Assembly (NCBI GenBank): GCA_907163345.1
Contig: CAJQUN010000401.1
Location: 372,001-436,000 of the forward strand
Reading direction: 5' to 3'
Length of the DNA: 64,000 nucleotides
Origin: Haberlea rhodopensis
Lineage: Eukaryota > Streptophyta > Magnoliopsida > Lamiales > Gesneriaceae
This document shows positions 45,944 through 56,869 of the stretch, piece by piece (the stretch's first letter is position 1; each line of letters starts with the position of its first letter). Below the pieces are notes generated by a model. The model made no database searches. It saw only the letters and a list, made by a program, of their open reading frames with translations, and was not told the DNA's origin. The translations under genes and the position numbers were made by a program.

Positions 45944-47319
45944 TGTTGAGCCTTAAACGCATGGTTGCGTTTAATGCGTTAAATTATCCCCGGTCAATCT
46001 TTGAGTTTTGATTATCAACAAAACTTGTGTTTGTTATACTAATGCATCTACTTAGTGTGCAGATTAAGTGATGAAAAGTGGATTGGAATGATGATTTTCA
46101 AGTGTGTGCAATCTGGTCTGGATCGCCCCAGGCGATGGTGATCATCGCCCCAGGCGATGGGTGTCAGGCCAGGCATCGCCACGCACATCGACATAAGCGA
46201 TGGCTAGGCGAGCATGCGGGGAAGATCGCCCCAGGCGATGGTGACCAACGCCTGAGGCGATGGCAGCCACAAGGACTTCGCCCCAGCACATCGACTGAAG
46301 CGACGCCGAGGCAATGCGCGGGCAACGCGCGCGGGGAGTTCGCCCGAGGCGATGGCACGAACGCCTGAGGCGATGGGCTGGAACGCCTGAGGCGATGTGG
46401 ACTTCGCCCGAGGCGATGCAAATTTTGGACATGCTGAAGCTACGGCCTTGATTTTAGCCACTGATCGCCTGAGGCGATCCAGCGATCGCCCGAGGCGATC
46501 TGTGCATTTTTGACCGTTGGAACGCGGCGATGGGTGATCGCCTGAGGCGATGGCTGAGGCGATCCAGGAGTGATTTCAGCCCTTTGAAGTGCAACGGCTA
46601 GTAGGAGCCTTGGAGGCCTTCTACACTATAAATATGGATGCTTTGGAGCATTTTGAAGCTAAGGAACAAGTCTACAACTCATACAAAGTGTTGATCAATT
46701 GTTGGTTCAAATTATATCATACTCTCCATACATTGTTGTTGTATTGGAGCTTGTGATTGTTTTCATTTGTTGAGTCTTGTTGTCTTCGTGTGAGTACACC
46801 GTGAAGGTGTTTCTGTTGGTTTAATTCATTGTAAAGGTCTTCCAACACCAAAGCAAGTTGGAAAATTGTAAAGTCGCCATCAAGTGAAGGTGGTGCAATT
46901 GTGTGGCTATCCTTGGAGCCCTTAAGGCCAAGAAGACTCGTGAAGAGTGTTGGTTGCTCGGAAAGAGCTTGTGTACTCGGGAAGAGTATTGTGCTCGGGA
47001 AGAGCGTTGTAACTCGGGAAGAGTTGTGTTGTGGCTTACTTGGAGCCATCAAGGCCAAGATCAATTATTCTAGTGGAACCTCGGTTGGAGGTTATCTAAC
47101 CGGGAAGAGGAGACGTAGGCGATTCATCGCCGAACTTCTATAACAAATCTTTTTGTTATTTACCGCATTATTTCATTTACGCATTTATTTATTTTATTGT
47201 TCATTTATCGATTGACTAAAGGCTTCCGCAAAGCGCAAAATATTTTTATTTTACAAACTCATTTTAAAACGCTAAAGTAGCCAAGGAATCTCATTCACCC
47301 CCCCTCTTCGATTCCAACA
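45944..47319 (+). repeat. 5' LTR with CGCC..GGCG palindromes
   Basis: 46113-46560 holds about 11 CGCCnnAGGCG units (CCC, CTG or CCG centre), often extended to GATCGCCTGAGGCGATC. The long antisense ORFs here are repeat artefacts. Downstream, 46900-47030 has four CTCGGGAAGAG repeats. Confidence 0.85.
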
Positions 47320-47366
47320 AGTGGTATCAGAGCCATTTGATTTTTGTTTTAAATCAAAATATTTTT

Positions 47367-49007
47367 ATGGCTAATCTAGCAAATGAGTTTGCTCAAGGTC
47401 AATCGACAAATCGCCCTCCGCTTTTCACGGGTGATAACTACGGTTATTGGAAGAATAGAATTTCTCTATATATCCAATCCGTAGATTATGATCTATGGAA
47501 AATCATTGTGAAAGGTCCACATACTCCTTTAAAGGATGTTGGGGGAATTAGTGTTCCCAAAGAAATGGACGACTTCACAAAAGCGGATATGATGTTAATA
47601 TCTCAAAATGCTAAAGCGATTAATATCTTGCATTGTGCTTTAGATATGAAGGAGTACAACCGGATTTCAATGTGCTCAACCGCTAAGGAGATATGGGACA
47701 AATTGAAAATTTGTCATGAAGGAACCAACCAAGTGAAGGAGACAAAGATAGACCTCCTTCAACTCAAATATGAGACATTTGAGATGGATTCCGGAGAAGA
47801 TGTGGATTCCATGTTTAGGAGGCTCACCCTTATCATAAATGAGCTTGCCCAACTTGGAGAGAAGTACCCTCCAAAGCAAATATGGAGGAGAGCACTAAGG
47901 GCCTTACCTAAAGAATGGGATGCAAAGAGGACGGCCATCATCGAGTCCAACAAAGGGGAGAACGCATCTTATGATCTTGATGAGCTCCATGGCACATTGG
48001 TGACCCATGAGCTTGAAGTTGCCACAAGGAGAGAAGTGAAGGAGGAGGATAGATCCAAAAGAAATGGGATTGCCTTGGTTGGAAGGAAAGACCATTCCGA
48101 TGATGAAGAAGATGATGATGATGAAGAGATGAGGTTGTTCACAAAGAAGTTCAAGAAGCTCTTCAACAAACATAGCAAGTCAAAGACCTCCAATGCTACC
48201 AAACAAGAATCCAAAAATGAGGTAACTTGTTACAATTGTCAAGAAACAGGCCATTATGCTAACAAATGTCCTAGGAAGAAGAATGAGGACAAAGGGAAGA
48301 AGAAAGCATTCATAGCCACATGGAGTGATAGCGACTCCGATGAAGAAGAAGCCAAAAATCTTTGTCTAATGGCTATTGGAGATGTAGATGAAGAGGATGA
48401 TGATGAGGTACCATCTTATGATGAATTATTAGATGCTTATAATGAACTCATTGATTGTCTTGGTAAAACCAAGAAGAGCAACAAAGTGCTTAAACTAGAC
48501 TTGGCTAAGAAGGAAGAAGAAAATATTATTTTGAAAAACCAAGTGCTTGATTTAAAGACTTCTCTTGCCAAGTTTAGTGATAGTAGTTTAAAGATGAATG
48601 AATTGCTTGGCTTACAACGTTGTAGCTTTGACAAAGCCGGGTTAGGCTACTCAAGCAAATCAAAATCCTTTTCTAGCTTGTTGGCCAAAGCAAAGCATGA
48701 CTCTACTACTTGCAATTATTGTTGCAAAAATGGTCATACCAAGAACAAATGTAGATTTGCTAGAATCCAATACCAACCTAACAAAAGGTGGAAATGGATT
48801 CCAAAAGTGCCTAAGGAAGCTAACCATCAAGGACCCAAAAATCAAATGGGTACCAAAGATCCTTCTATTATTAATTTGTCTTGTAGGGACAACCATGGAT
48901 TGGAGGATGAAGGACCAAGCAACTCAAAGGAGGAGTTTATTCTATTCACCACCATAGAAAAGACGAGAGGCGTTGGACATATGACAAGAACGAACTCTTG
49001 TCATTGA
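47367..49007 (+). CDS. Copia (SIRE-type) gag polyprotein
   Basis: 546 codons from the ATG at 47367 (MANLANEFAQ), just after the primer site. N-terminal DUF4219/UBN2 block (PPLFTGDNYGYWKNRIS, then ATAKEIWDKL), central GLP-rich region, acidic DSDSDEEE stretches, and two knuckles: CYNCQETGHYANKC (C-X2-C-X4-H-X4-C) and CNYCCKNGHTKNKC. A coiled-coil-like Lys/Glu/Leu segment precedes the second knuckle. No protease or pol follows. Confidence 0.9.
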   Translation: MANLANEFAQGQSTNRPPLFTGDNYGYWKNRISLYIQSVDYDLWKIIVKGPHTPLKDVGGISVPKEMDDFTKADMMLISQNAKAINILHCALDMKEYNRISMCSTAKEIWDKLKICHEGTNQVKETKIDLLQLKYETFEMDSGEDVDSMFRRLTLIINELAQLGEKYPPKQIWRRALRALPKEWDAKRTAIIESNKGENASYDLDELHGTLVTHELEVATRREVKEEDRSKRNGIALVGRKDHSDDEEDDDDEEMRLFTKKFKKLFNKHSKSKTSNATKQESKNEVTCYNCQETGHYANKCPRKKNEDKGKKKAFIATWSDSDSDEEEAKNLCLMAIGDVDEEDDDEVPSYDELLDAYNELIDCLGKTKKSNKVLKLDLAKKEEENIILKNQVLDLKTSLAKFSDSSLKMNELLGLQRCSFDKAGLGYSSKSKSFSSLLAKAKHDSTTCNYCCKNGHTKNKCRFARIQYQPNKRWKWIPKVPKEANHQGPKNQMGTKDPSIINLSCRDNHGLEDEGPSNSKEEFILFTTIEKTRGVGHMTRTNSCH

Positions 49008-49693
49008 GGGTAAAATTTATTTTTTTAAAAAAGTTGAAAGAGCAATTTCAAAATTCATTGGCACAAATTAATTGTGATCAATAAATATTGAAGCTCAATA
49101 TTCATTGGAGTAAAATGCATAACACCTTAGCATAATTGGTGAAATGCATGATGTATGCTTATCTTTTTATAGTAAGTAGCTTGATATGCTTTGCATTCCA
49201 ATTTGAAGATGCTATGTGAAAATGTGCAAGTATATGATTTGTTATAGTGCCTTGATATTTTTATTATTTTGTTTTTGGCATGAATGCATGAACATATGCA
49301 CACATTGCAACTTTTAGAATTAATTGTTGAGTGCCTTAAACACATGGTTGTGATTCACCTCTATATGATTCAATCTTGTTTGATGAGGAACATGTGTAAT
49401 TTGAAGCTATATGTCAACATATAAATTATGCCATGATTATTTGAATTTTATGCTTTTTGATTATCACAAAAAGGGGGAGAATTTTGTGATAAACTTGAAC
49501 CTTAATAAATGCATAGTTTAAGGGGGAGAGCTTATGTATGCATGGTTTGAGGGGGAGAGTTATTTGTTTATTGATTTACTTGATAACTTGTATGTGTTAT
49601 GCAATTGTTAAGGGGGAGTTATTTTTACTCACATTTCATGCATATTACTTATTCAAGTTTATCAAGTTTTGTGATCATAAAAAAGGGGGAGAT

Positions 49694-51068
49694 TGTTGAG
49701 CCTTAAACGCATGGTTGCGTTTAATGCGTTAAATTATCCCCGGTCAATCTTTGAGTTTTGATGATCAACAAAACTTGTGTTTGTTATACTAATGCATCTA
49801 CTTAGTGTGCAGATTAAGTGATGAAAAGTGGATTGGAATGATGATTTTCAAGTGTGTGCAATCTGGTCTGGATCGCCCCAGGCGATGGTGATCATCGCCC
49901 CAGGCGATGGGTGTCAGGCCAGGCATCGCCACGCACATCGACATAAGCGATGGCTAGGCGAGCATGCGGGGAAGATCGCCCCAGGCGATGGTGACCAACG
50001 CCTGAGGCGATGGCAGCCACAAGGACTTCGCCCCAGCACATCGACTGAAGTGACGCCGAGGCAATGCGCGGGCACGCGCGCGGGGAGTTCGCCCGAGGCG
50101 ATGGCACGAACGCCTGAGGCGATGGGCTGGAACGCCTGAGGCGATGTGGACTTCGCCCGAGGCGATGCAAATTTTGGACATGCTGAAGCTACGACCTTGA
50201 TTTTAGCCACTGATCGCCTGAGGCGATCCAGCGATCGCCCGAGGCGATCTGTGCATTTTTGACCGTTGGAACGCGGCGATGGGTGATCGCCTGAGGCGAT
50301 GGCTGAGGCGATCCAGGAGTGATTTCAGCCCTTTGAAGTGCAACGGCTAGTAGGAGCCTTGGAGGCCTTCTACACTATAAATATGGATGCTTTGGAGCAT
50401 TTTGAAGCTAAGGAACAAGTCTACAACTCATACAAAGTGTTGATCAATTGTTGGTTCAAATTATATCATACTCTCCATACATTGTTGTTGTATTGGAGCT
50501 TGTGATTGTTTTCATTTGTTGAGTCTTGTTGTCTTCGTGTGAGTACACCGTGAAGGTGTTTCTGTTGGTTTAATTCATTGTAAAGGTCCTCCAACACCAA
50601 AGCAAGTTGGAAAATTGTAAAATCGCCATCAAGTGAAGGTGGTGCAATTGTGTGGCTATCCTTGGAGCCCTTAAGGCCAAGAAGACTCGTGAAGAGTGTT
50701 GGTTGCTCGGGAAGAGCTTGTGTACTCGGGAAGAGTATTGTGCTCGGGAAGAGCGTTGTAACTCGGGAAGAGTTGTGTTGTGGCTTACTTGGAGCCCTCA
50801 AGGCCAAGATCAATTATTCTAGTGGAACCTCGGTTGGAGGTTATCTAACCGGGAAGAGGAGACGTAGGCGATTCATCGCCGAACTTCTATAACAAATCTT
50901 TTTGTTATTTACCGCATTATTTCATTTACGCATTTATTTATTTTATTGTTCATTTATCGATTGACTAAAGGCTTCCGCAAAGCGCAAAATATTTTTATTT
51001 TACAAACTCATTTTAAAACGCTAAAGTAGCCAAGGAATCTCATTCACCCCCCCTCTTCGATTCCAACA
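49694..51068 (+). repeat. 3' LTR of the gag-only Copia element
   Basis: Same CGCC..GGCG palindromes at 49862-50310; ends TTCCAACA at 51068 followed by the GTCGC duplication. Confidence 0.9.
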
Positions 51069-51540
51069 GTCGCCATGTGAGATGGCGACTTCATTTGAAG
51101 TCGCCATCTCACATGGCGACTTCTACAAAAAATATTAAAAAAACTATTATTTTTTGATGTCGCCATGTCAGATGGCGACTTCATTTGAAGTCGCCATCTG
51201 ACATGGCGACTTCAACAAAAATTATTAAAAAAAGTATTATTTTTCCGATGACGCCATGTCAGATGACGACTTCAATTGAAGTCGCCATCTGACATGGCGA
51301 CATCCATAAAAATCTTAAAAAAAATATTATTTTCGAAAGTCGCCATCTGACATGGCGACATCTTTTAATTTTTTAAAAGATGTCGCCATGTTAGATGGCG
51401 ACATTATATTAAAAAATAATTGTTTTGCCGATGTCGGTATATAAAGACAGATTTTTTTTTTGTTTTTAAATATTGCAGATGGCGACAAAAAAAAAATATT
51501 TTTTTATTTAATGTCGTCATTTTAGATGGCGACAATAATC
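51069..51540. repeat. Left palindrome array of the Mutator-like element
   Basis: About nine GTCGCCAT...ATGGCGAC units, including a perfect 52-nt inverted repeat at 51069-51120 (25-bp arms, 2-nt centre). Spacers are AT-rich (AAAAATATTAAAAAAA). A short pre-insertion piece, GTGACCTAAGTCGC, remains at 45930-45943. Confidence 0.9.
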
Positions 51541-51756
51541 AAAAACTTTGTCTATAAAACTGAAATGTTACTCCTTTTGAAATATAACAAATTCTCTTCG
51601 GCTTTCGAACTAATTCTCTTCAGAATTCGTGAAAATTCAAATTCTCTTCAGAATCCGTGAATATTTTCTCTGCAGGTATGTTGTTATACAAATAATTAAA
51701 TTTCATAATATTATATATACTGTACTAATTTATTAAATTTGTGTTTATTTTAAGGT

Positions 51757-53190
51757 ATGTCAATTAAAGTTTTGTTGTATTGGGGAGGCAATATATTACA
51801 AGATTCAGAATCTGTTAGATATGATCGTGGTCCGTCGAAAGGCATGACAATATCTCGCACTATTAATTATTTGCAGTTAGTGAACGACGTATATGATATT
51901 ACTGGCATCGACCGTAACCAGTTCATTCTGAAAATATATTGTAAATATATATTTAGTGATTTTTCTGGGATAAAACAAACAATTTTTCCCGTTGACAGTG
52001 ATTACAATTTAGCATGGGTATTGGATTCTGAACAAAATTATAGTTGTTTGGAGATGTATATACAAACAGAACGGAGAGATTATGATTTTATTACAGAAAT
52101 GCCAACAAGTGGTAGTGGTCCATTTGTAGTAGATACAGAAAGACCAACTACCTCTAGGATTCAAGATGATGCTCCTATAGTTGCTGACAATATTGTTCCC
52201 GAGCCATTAGCAGACAGTTTTGTGGATTTTGGAGATGATTTTCAGACTGAACCGGAGGGAATTCCATCTGAGGATGAGTCTGATGACGATGAGGTTGATA
52301 TTGAAGAAGTGCCAGATAATGTACCAGACACAACCACAACAAATACTCATGCTCTTTATCCAACAATTCCATTCTTCTCAATGACACATCCCGAAGTATT
52401 TGGAGACTCATTAGACATTCCAACAGGTAGATGGGGGAGTTACTACGACTACTCGAAAGGGGATATCCATCTAGATATGGTTTTCAAAAATAAAGCTCAT
52501 TTGCAGGCAGCTGTAAAGGATTACTCTGTACGTGTTGCGAAACGGGAGTACCGCGTTGTCAAGAGTACAAAAACATTGTGGAAAGTGGTGTGCAAACACA
52601 GTACAGAAGATATGTTTTGTAGATGGTACCTGCGGGCCTCGTTGAAGAAAAAAGTTGGTTTATTCAAAATAAACAAGTATGGAGGTTCTCACACTTGCCT
52701 TTTGAGTGAGCTGTCGGTCGATCATGCAAATTTGGACAAAAACATGATTGCTAGCTTTTTAGTGGGAATTGTTCGGCGTGATCCAGCTTACGAAATAAAG
52801 TATGTAATTCAAACAGTGAAAGATAAATATGGATTTGAGATCTCCTATGCAAAAGGATGGTTTAGTTTACGACGTGCTGTTGAGAATGTGTACGGAACAT
52901 GGGAGAGCTCCGTGAGGAAATTGCCTTACTATATGGGAGCTTTGCAAAAATGGAATCCCGTCACAGTCGTTGAGTGGGTTCACCTTGAAAATGCCAGACC
53001 AATAGAAAAGACTTTGAATTACGTGTTCTGGGCCTTTCACGTAATTAACGTACCACATGCTGCCATGCCGGGCCATCACCATGTTGATATCCTGTCTGTA
53101 CAAAGTATTCTTGACGCCCAATGTATCTACGTGTCACTTGTTCATACCACTCACTGTATCCGCCAACAACGTAGTAACCACCGTCAGTAA
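51757..53190 (+). pseudogene. Mutator-like transposase (mudrA), catalytic part missing
   Basis: 477-codon ORF, ATG at 51757 after an acceptor-like TTTTAAG. Residues 1-105 match the PB1-like N-terminus of plant MULE transposases (VLLYWGG...). 125-195 is an acidic linker. 240-320 is the MuDR DNA-binding domain (VFKNKAHLQAAVKDYS; zinc ligands in VVCK, FCRW and HTC). YAKGWFSLRRAVENVYG and NPVTVVEWVH follow. Homology ends at about residue 427 (NYVFWAF), just before the first catalytic aspartate; the remaining 50 codons are antisense to the neighbouring PMD gene. The protein can bind DNA in principle but cannot catalyse transposition. Confidence 0.85.
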
Positions 53191-54676
53191 ATCGTGGTCT
53201 GTCGACACGTAGATCATTTGCCCTCTCCCAGCAAAGTATGTGAGCTATATGCCTAGTGCTCCAGTTTTTGTTGACATTTCCCCTTCTACCAACATTATGC
53301 AATGCCTCATCCCCCGATGGTGGATCTTCTGGGATATCTTGTAGCATTCCAAATTGTCGCAGTACTCGATCAGACCGTTGCATTTCAACTATGTCGAAGA
53401 AAATCAACGGTCCCTTATATGTCCACAACTCAGTGATTCCTTCAGTGTACTCATCAGGGTACGGCTGCCAATTAAACTGCAAAACAACATTGCTTTTACA
53501 TACTATGAAAAGAGTATATTTTTGTACAAATTAATTTAACAGCATGCTTACTTGAGTTACTGGCTGGTCATCGAGGATGTCCCTTATGATGCGTATGGAA
53601 TGACTCCCAGTTTCTATAAAGATTAAATGACACGACCACCTGTATATATTCAAATAAATTATTAAATGCATTCACACATAAGATCAATTATAAAACAATG
53701 CATATTTGTACTACCTTACACCATATGGAGCAGAAGGTAACACATTGTTTGGGCCGACAATTATTGGTCCAATATCAGATCTATCGCTACCCAATTGCGG
53801 AGTCAAACTTGGGATTCGTGACCATGCCCAAATCTCATTTATTGTAGTGACATCAATAACACAAGTTAGATTGACCAGAAACATATTTTAAATATTAAAA
53901 AAAACAAACATATTATTTACCTGTAAGAGTTGCACTGCACCACCTATAACTTTTTTCCCTTTCTCTGATGACGTGCACAACTCACGATATAAGTATGCCA
54001 ATACAGCACTGCCCCAACTATATGTACTGGCAGAGTCGATATCCTCCAACTTTTGTAAATATAATAATCTAACAAAATTGCCTGAGGAATCAGGGCACAT
54101 AATCCCCCCTAACATCAATAACGCACAACCCCTTGTGAACTTAACAACATCATCTGCTGTACTATTTTCATCCAATGGATTGAGCAGCAAATGATTATGC
54201 AAAGCAACTAATTTCAAACGTGCGCCCTTAAGGTCTGTGATGGCTGGTAAGAAACCTAAATATGTATGGCAATATTCTTGCCAATCGGGTAGAGCCCTAT
54301 CAATAGCAATCCCCGACACTACGATGTCATCTACTGGCAACGCCCATATTACTGCAATGTCTTGCAGTGTGATGGACGCTTCTCCTGATCTAAAATGAAA
54401 CGTGTGTGTTTCACGGCGCCATCTCTCAACTAAAGCAGTGATCAGGTGCATGTCAAGTTCAATCTTACCACACTTATAGATACCATAAAATCCAATAACG
54501 TGCAATAAATTAACAACACGTATATCTAATGGACACATATCCCAAAAATAGCTATCTGGGTTTCTCACACGAAGTATACTATCCATATCACCTGCCCATA
54601 CATCCTCAGATCGATGTGTAGACTGCAACGACAAAAGATGTGTGTCAACCGGGCCTGGTTGTCTCATTTGATCCAT
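53045..54676 (-). CDS. Plant mobile domain (PMD, MAIN-like) protein
   Basis: Four exons: 53921-54676, 53715-53833, 53552-53639 and 53045-53476, all with GT-AG sites and continuous phase, giving 464 aa. Start ATG at 54676 (MDQMRQPGPVDTHLLSL) follows an acceptor-like TTTCAG. PMD motifs: LHVIGFYGIY, ELDMHLITALVERWRRETHTFHF, GEASITLQDIAVIWALPVD, VVGGYSEWYEQ. PMDs occur in MAIN/MAIL1 host proteins, which act in gene silencing, and in Mutator- and gypsy-type elements. It sits inside a Mutator-like element, convergent with the truncated transposase, overlapping it by 146 bp. Intact frame and splice sites suggest recent constraint or recent insertion. Confidence 0.8.
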
Positions 54677-54724
54677 CCTGAAATATAATACAAAAATTAA
54701 CAACATTAAACTCAACATTACAAA

Positions 54725-54815
54725 AACAACCCGTCTGTCGCCCACCGCCGCCGCCCACCACCTGCCACCGCCGCCGCCGGCCGACGCCGCCGCCGGTCGC
54801 CGCCTCCATCTTCGT
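54725..54815. repeat. CCG-rich tract upstream of the PMD gene
   Basis: CCGCCGCCGG-type repeats, probably 5' leader of the PMD transcript; in the reverse strand a Gly/Arg-rich frame without support. Confidence 0.5.
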
Positions 54816-55101
54816 CAACTTAAATTTTAATATTTCACATCACAAAAATATACTCCAACAAGTAATATACTCCCACTACATATATTAAAATCATAATTTA
54901 TCTACGATACATAAATAACAAAATTAAAAAGCTTACCTTAAATATTTTGGAAATAGCTTGATTTTTGCCGAAATGTTAGGAAGAAAATTTGAGAACGAAC
55001 GGACGAAAGAATTTGCGGCGGAGCTGAAGAACGAAGAAGAAACGAAGAAGAAGAGAAAATGAGAATGGTGCGGCGGCGTGTTGTTTTTAGGTTAAAATTC
55101 A

Positions 55102-55345
55102 TTGGTGTCGCCATCTGAGATGGCGACACCAATAAATATTATTGATGTCGCCATCTGAGTTGGCGACATCAATATAATTTAATGGTGTCGCCATCTCAGA
55201 TGGCGACATCCATATAAATTAAATCGATGTCGCCAACTGAGATGGCGACATCAATAAATTATATTGATGTCGCCAACTCAGATGGCGATATCATAAAAAA
55301 AATTTTTTTGTTAAAGTCGCCATCTCACATGGCGACTTAGGTTAG
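55102..55345. repeat. Right palindrome array of the Mutator-like element
   Basis: Six GTCGCCAT...ATGGCGAC units spaced by about 15-25 AT-rich bases. The first (55102-55132) is a perfect 31-nt palindrome with 15-bp arms and one central base. Confidence 0.9.
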
Positions 55346-55428
55346 TTTGATAATAAAAAAAAAATTCGGTTAAATTGTTAAATTATTTTTTAAAATCGAA
55401 TATTTAGTTAAAAAACTCTTGATTGAGC

Positions 55429-55930
55429 TGTACCTAACCCAGCTGTAAAGGTCCATCTTATTTTGGAGACATTCAAGTTCGTGTATCACAATACGAACAA
55501 AAATATTTACTATATCCCCTCCAAAAAAAAAAAACCTTTGTACATTTGATTTGTCAAAAGAAAACCTAATTCCTCACGCCAACCAGTTTTCTTTTTACAT
55601 CTTTTGATTAAGTTTGAATGAATATTGCTCCCATATATTTCCTTTTATTATTAACTTAATATACTTATGGTGTAACAAATATTAAATCAGTGATGTAGCA
55701 ATAAATATTTTTTGAAAACAATTACGTGATCCTGATGTAGAAATAAACCATATCAGTGGCTCCTAACCACTACTTTGAGGTGTATTTACCAATTCAGACA
55801 TGTAACATAAGCATTCAGATAAGGATAGAATAATAATAATAATAATAATAATTTTTTGTCTAATTAACGACTCTGTGGTCAGATAATGTTTACTTGAAAC
55901 CAAAGTAAGAGTTGTCGACTTAAATGGTGA
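55429..55930 (-). pseudogene. Relic upstream flank of a lost dirigent copy, right part
   Basis: 55560-55650 matches the upstream flank of copy 1 (23760-23930; TCACGCCAACCA, GATTAAGTTTGA). 55725-55820 is the block conserved upstream of copies 2-4. The following 55930-56199 is the conserved 3' flank of copy 4. Confidence 0.55.
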
Positions 55931-56199
55931 AATATGTTCCAACACACATCCCAACCTGGAAAAAAGGGAATTTGAAAAAAACCCATTTTTGACGATGAAG
56001 ATGAATATTCTAATTGCTCTAAATGGATGATATTGAGAAATAAAGAAAAAAGAGTACAAAATAAGAAAGAAAGAAAAGAAAACGAACATCCAACTTGGCC
56101 ATTCGAAATTGCCTAACATTTATCTATTACAGCGTACCAAAAGAAAATCCACATGTTCGATGCAACTTTAACACACATGATCCCTCATCGCCGCTTTCC

Positions 56200-56769
56200 T
56201 TAATCTTGATCAGGATAAGCAACGTAAAATGTGTATTCCAAAACGCCATAATTTGTGACAGCATCGAAAGAGTGAGTACTTGTAATCGCGTAACCCCGCG
56301 CCATCCGAAAAAGGCCAGTCCCACCAACGATGGCAAGCTCACGGTCCTTGTTATTTAGGGGATTACGTCCACCAATACAAAGACTGCTTCCCTTGTACAC
56401 ACCTCCTGTGAAATGGAAAGTAAGGTTCATAATTATGGCCATTTCGTTCAAATCCGAAAACGCAATAAGCCCTTGTGCTCGACCCAACTTCTCTGAATCA
56501 GGATCAGCTTCGGCTGTTAACAAATCATCTACAACCTGTACTTGGCCAAACTTTACCGTTGAATTCGCTGTCTGAACGGACTGAGCCACATCCAACACTG
56601 TCGGATTTTGCCCTCCTGTAACATCTTGGACATAAAGATGAATTTTGGCCGTCTTTTCCTTCGCTGTGACGAGTTTTTTTAACCTTTCTTCTTCGGTTTC
56701 GGTTTTTTGAACCTTTCTTCTTCGTTTTTTTGAACCTTTCTTCTTCTTGCTATTGCTGAGCTTTTCCAT
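56200..56769 (-). CDS. Dirigent-domain protein, copy 4, with basic N-terminal insert
   Basis: 189 codons from the ATG at 56769. Dirigent motifs are complete (LYVQD, GRAQG, FTGGVYKGSSL, GGTGLFRMARGYA). Exon 1 is absent, as in copies 1 and 3. After MEKLSNS the usual INSMIKDIMGSDGDNP leader is replaced by a Lys/Arg stretch: KKKKGSKK then RRRKVQKT before ETEEERLKKL. The DNA is three tandem copies of about 24 nt (GAAGAAGAAAGGTTCAAAAA), each read in a different frame. The insert resembles a bipartite nuclear localisation signal. TATA box at 56811-56821. Two upstream repeats of the conserved block (57190-57310) support a promoter. Confidence 0.9.
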   Translation of the reverse strand: MEKLSNSKKKKGSKKRRRKVQKTETEEERLKKLVTAKEKTAKIHLYVQDVTGGQNPTVLDVAQSVQTANSTVKFGQVQVVDDLLTAEADPDSEKLGRAQGLIAFSDLNEMAIIMNLTFHFTGGVYKGSSLCIGGRNPLNNKDRELAIVGGTGLFRMARGYAITSTHSFDAVTNYGVLEYTFYVAYPDQD

Positions 56770-56810
56770 CTCTGTAATTTCCAATAATAAAAAATTCTGT
56801 CCGAGATTGA

Positions 56811-56821
56811 CTATATTTATA
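56811..56821 (-). promoter_or_regulatory. TATA box of dirigent copy 4
   Basis: TATAAATATAG on the minus strand, 42 bp upstream of the ATG. Confidence 0.7.
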
Positions 56822-56869
56822 GCCAGCACAGCATAGATAGTTAACCTTATATTATTATTATGTTAGATT

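Larger units (their letters stand above)
45944..51068 (+). mobile_element. Gag-only Copia (SIRE-like) LTR element
   Basis: LTRs 45944-47319 and 49694-51068, TG...CA ends (TGTTGAGCC...TTCCAACA), about nine differences in 1376 bp by eye. Target duplication GTCGC (45939-45943; 51069-51073) lies in the palindrome array of the host element. Primer site TGGTATCAGAGCC at 47322; purine tract AAAAAGGGGGAGAT before the 3' LTR. The only protein is gag; the SIRE-style GGGGGAGA tracts in 49480-49692 remain. Non-autonomous and recent. Confidence 0.92.
45856..55418. mobile_element. Mutator-like element carrying mudrA N-terminus and a PMD gene
   Basis: 9563 bp, flanked by an exact 10-bp duplication TTGATTGAGC (45846-45855; 55419-55428). 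Terminal inverted repeats: left GGGTTTTTTTAACTAAATAT, right reverse complement GAGTTTTTTAACTAAATAT, then palindrome arrays built on GTCGCCAT/ATGGCGAC. The left repeat is split by a gag-only Copia element (45944-51068); without it, and one TSD copy, the element is about 4.4 kb. Genes: truncated transposase (+) and plant-mobile-domain gene (-), overlapping tail to tail. Confidence 0.85.

Noticed and set aside
46142..46461. Overlapping antisense ORFs (85-96 codons) in the Copia LTR and again at 49892-50210
   Set aside because: They arise from the CGCC/GGCG repeats in several frames at once; no domain and low complexity.
53191..53540. Plus-strand ORFs after the truncated transposase
   Set aside because: Antisense to exon D of the PMD gene, which has splice sites and domain motifs.
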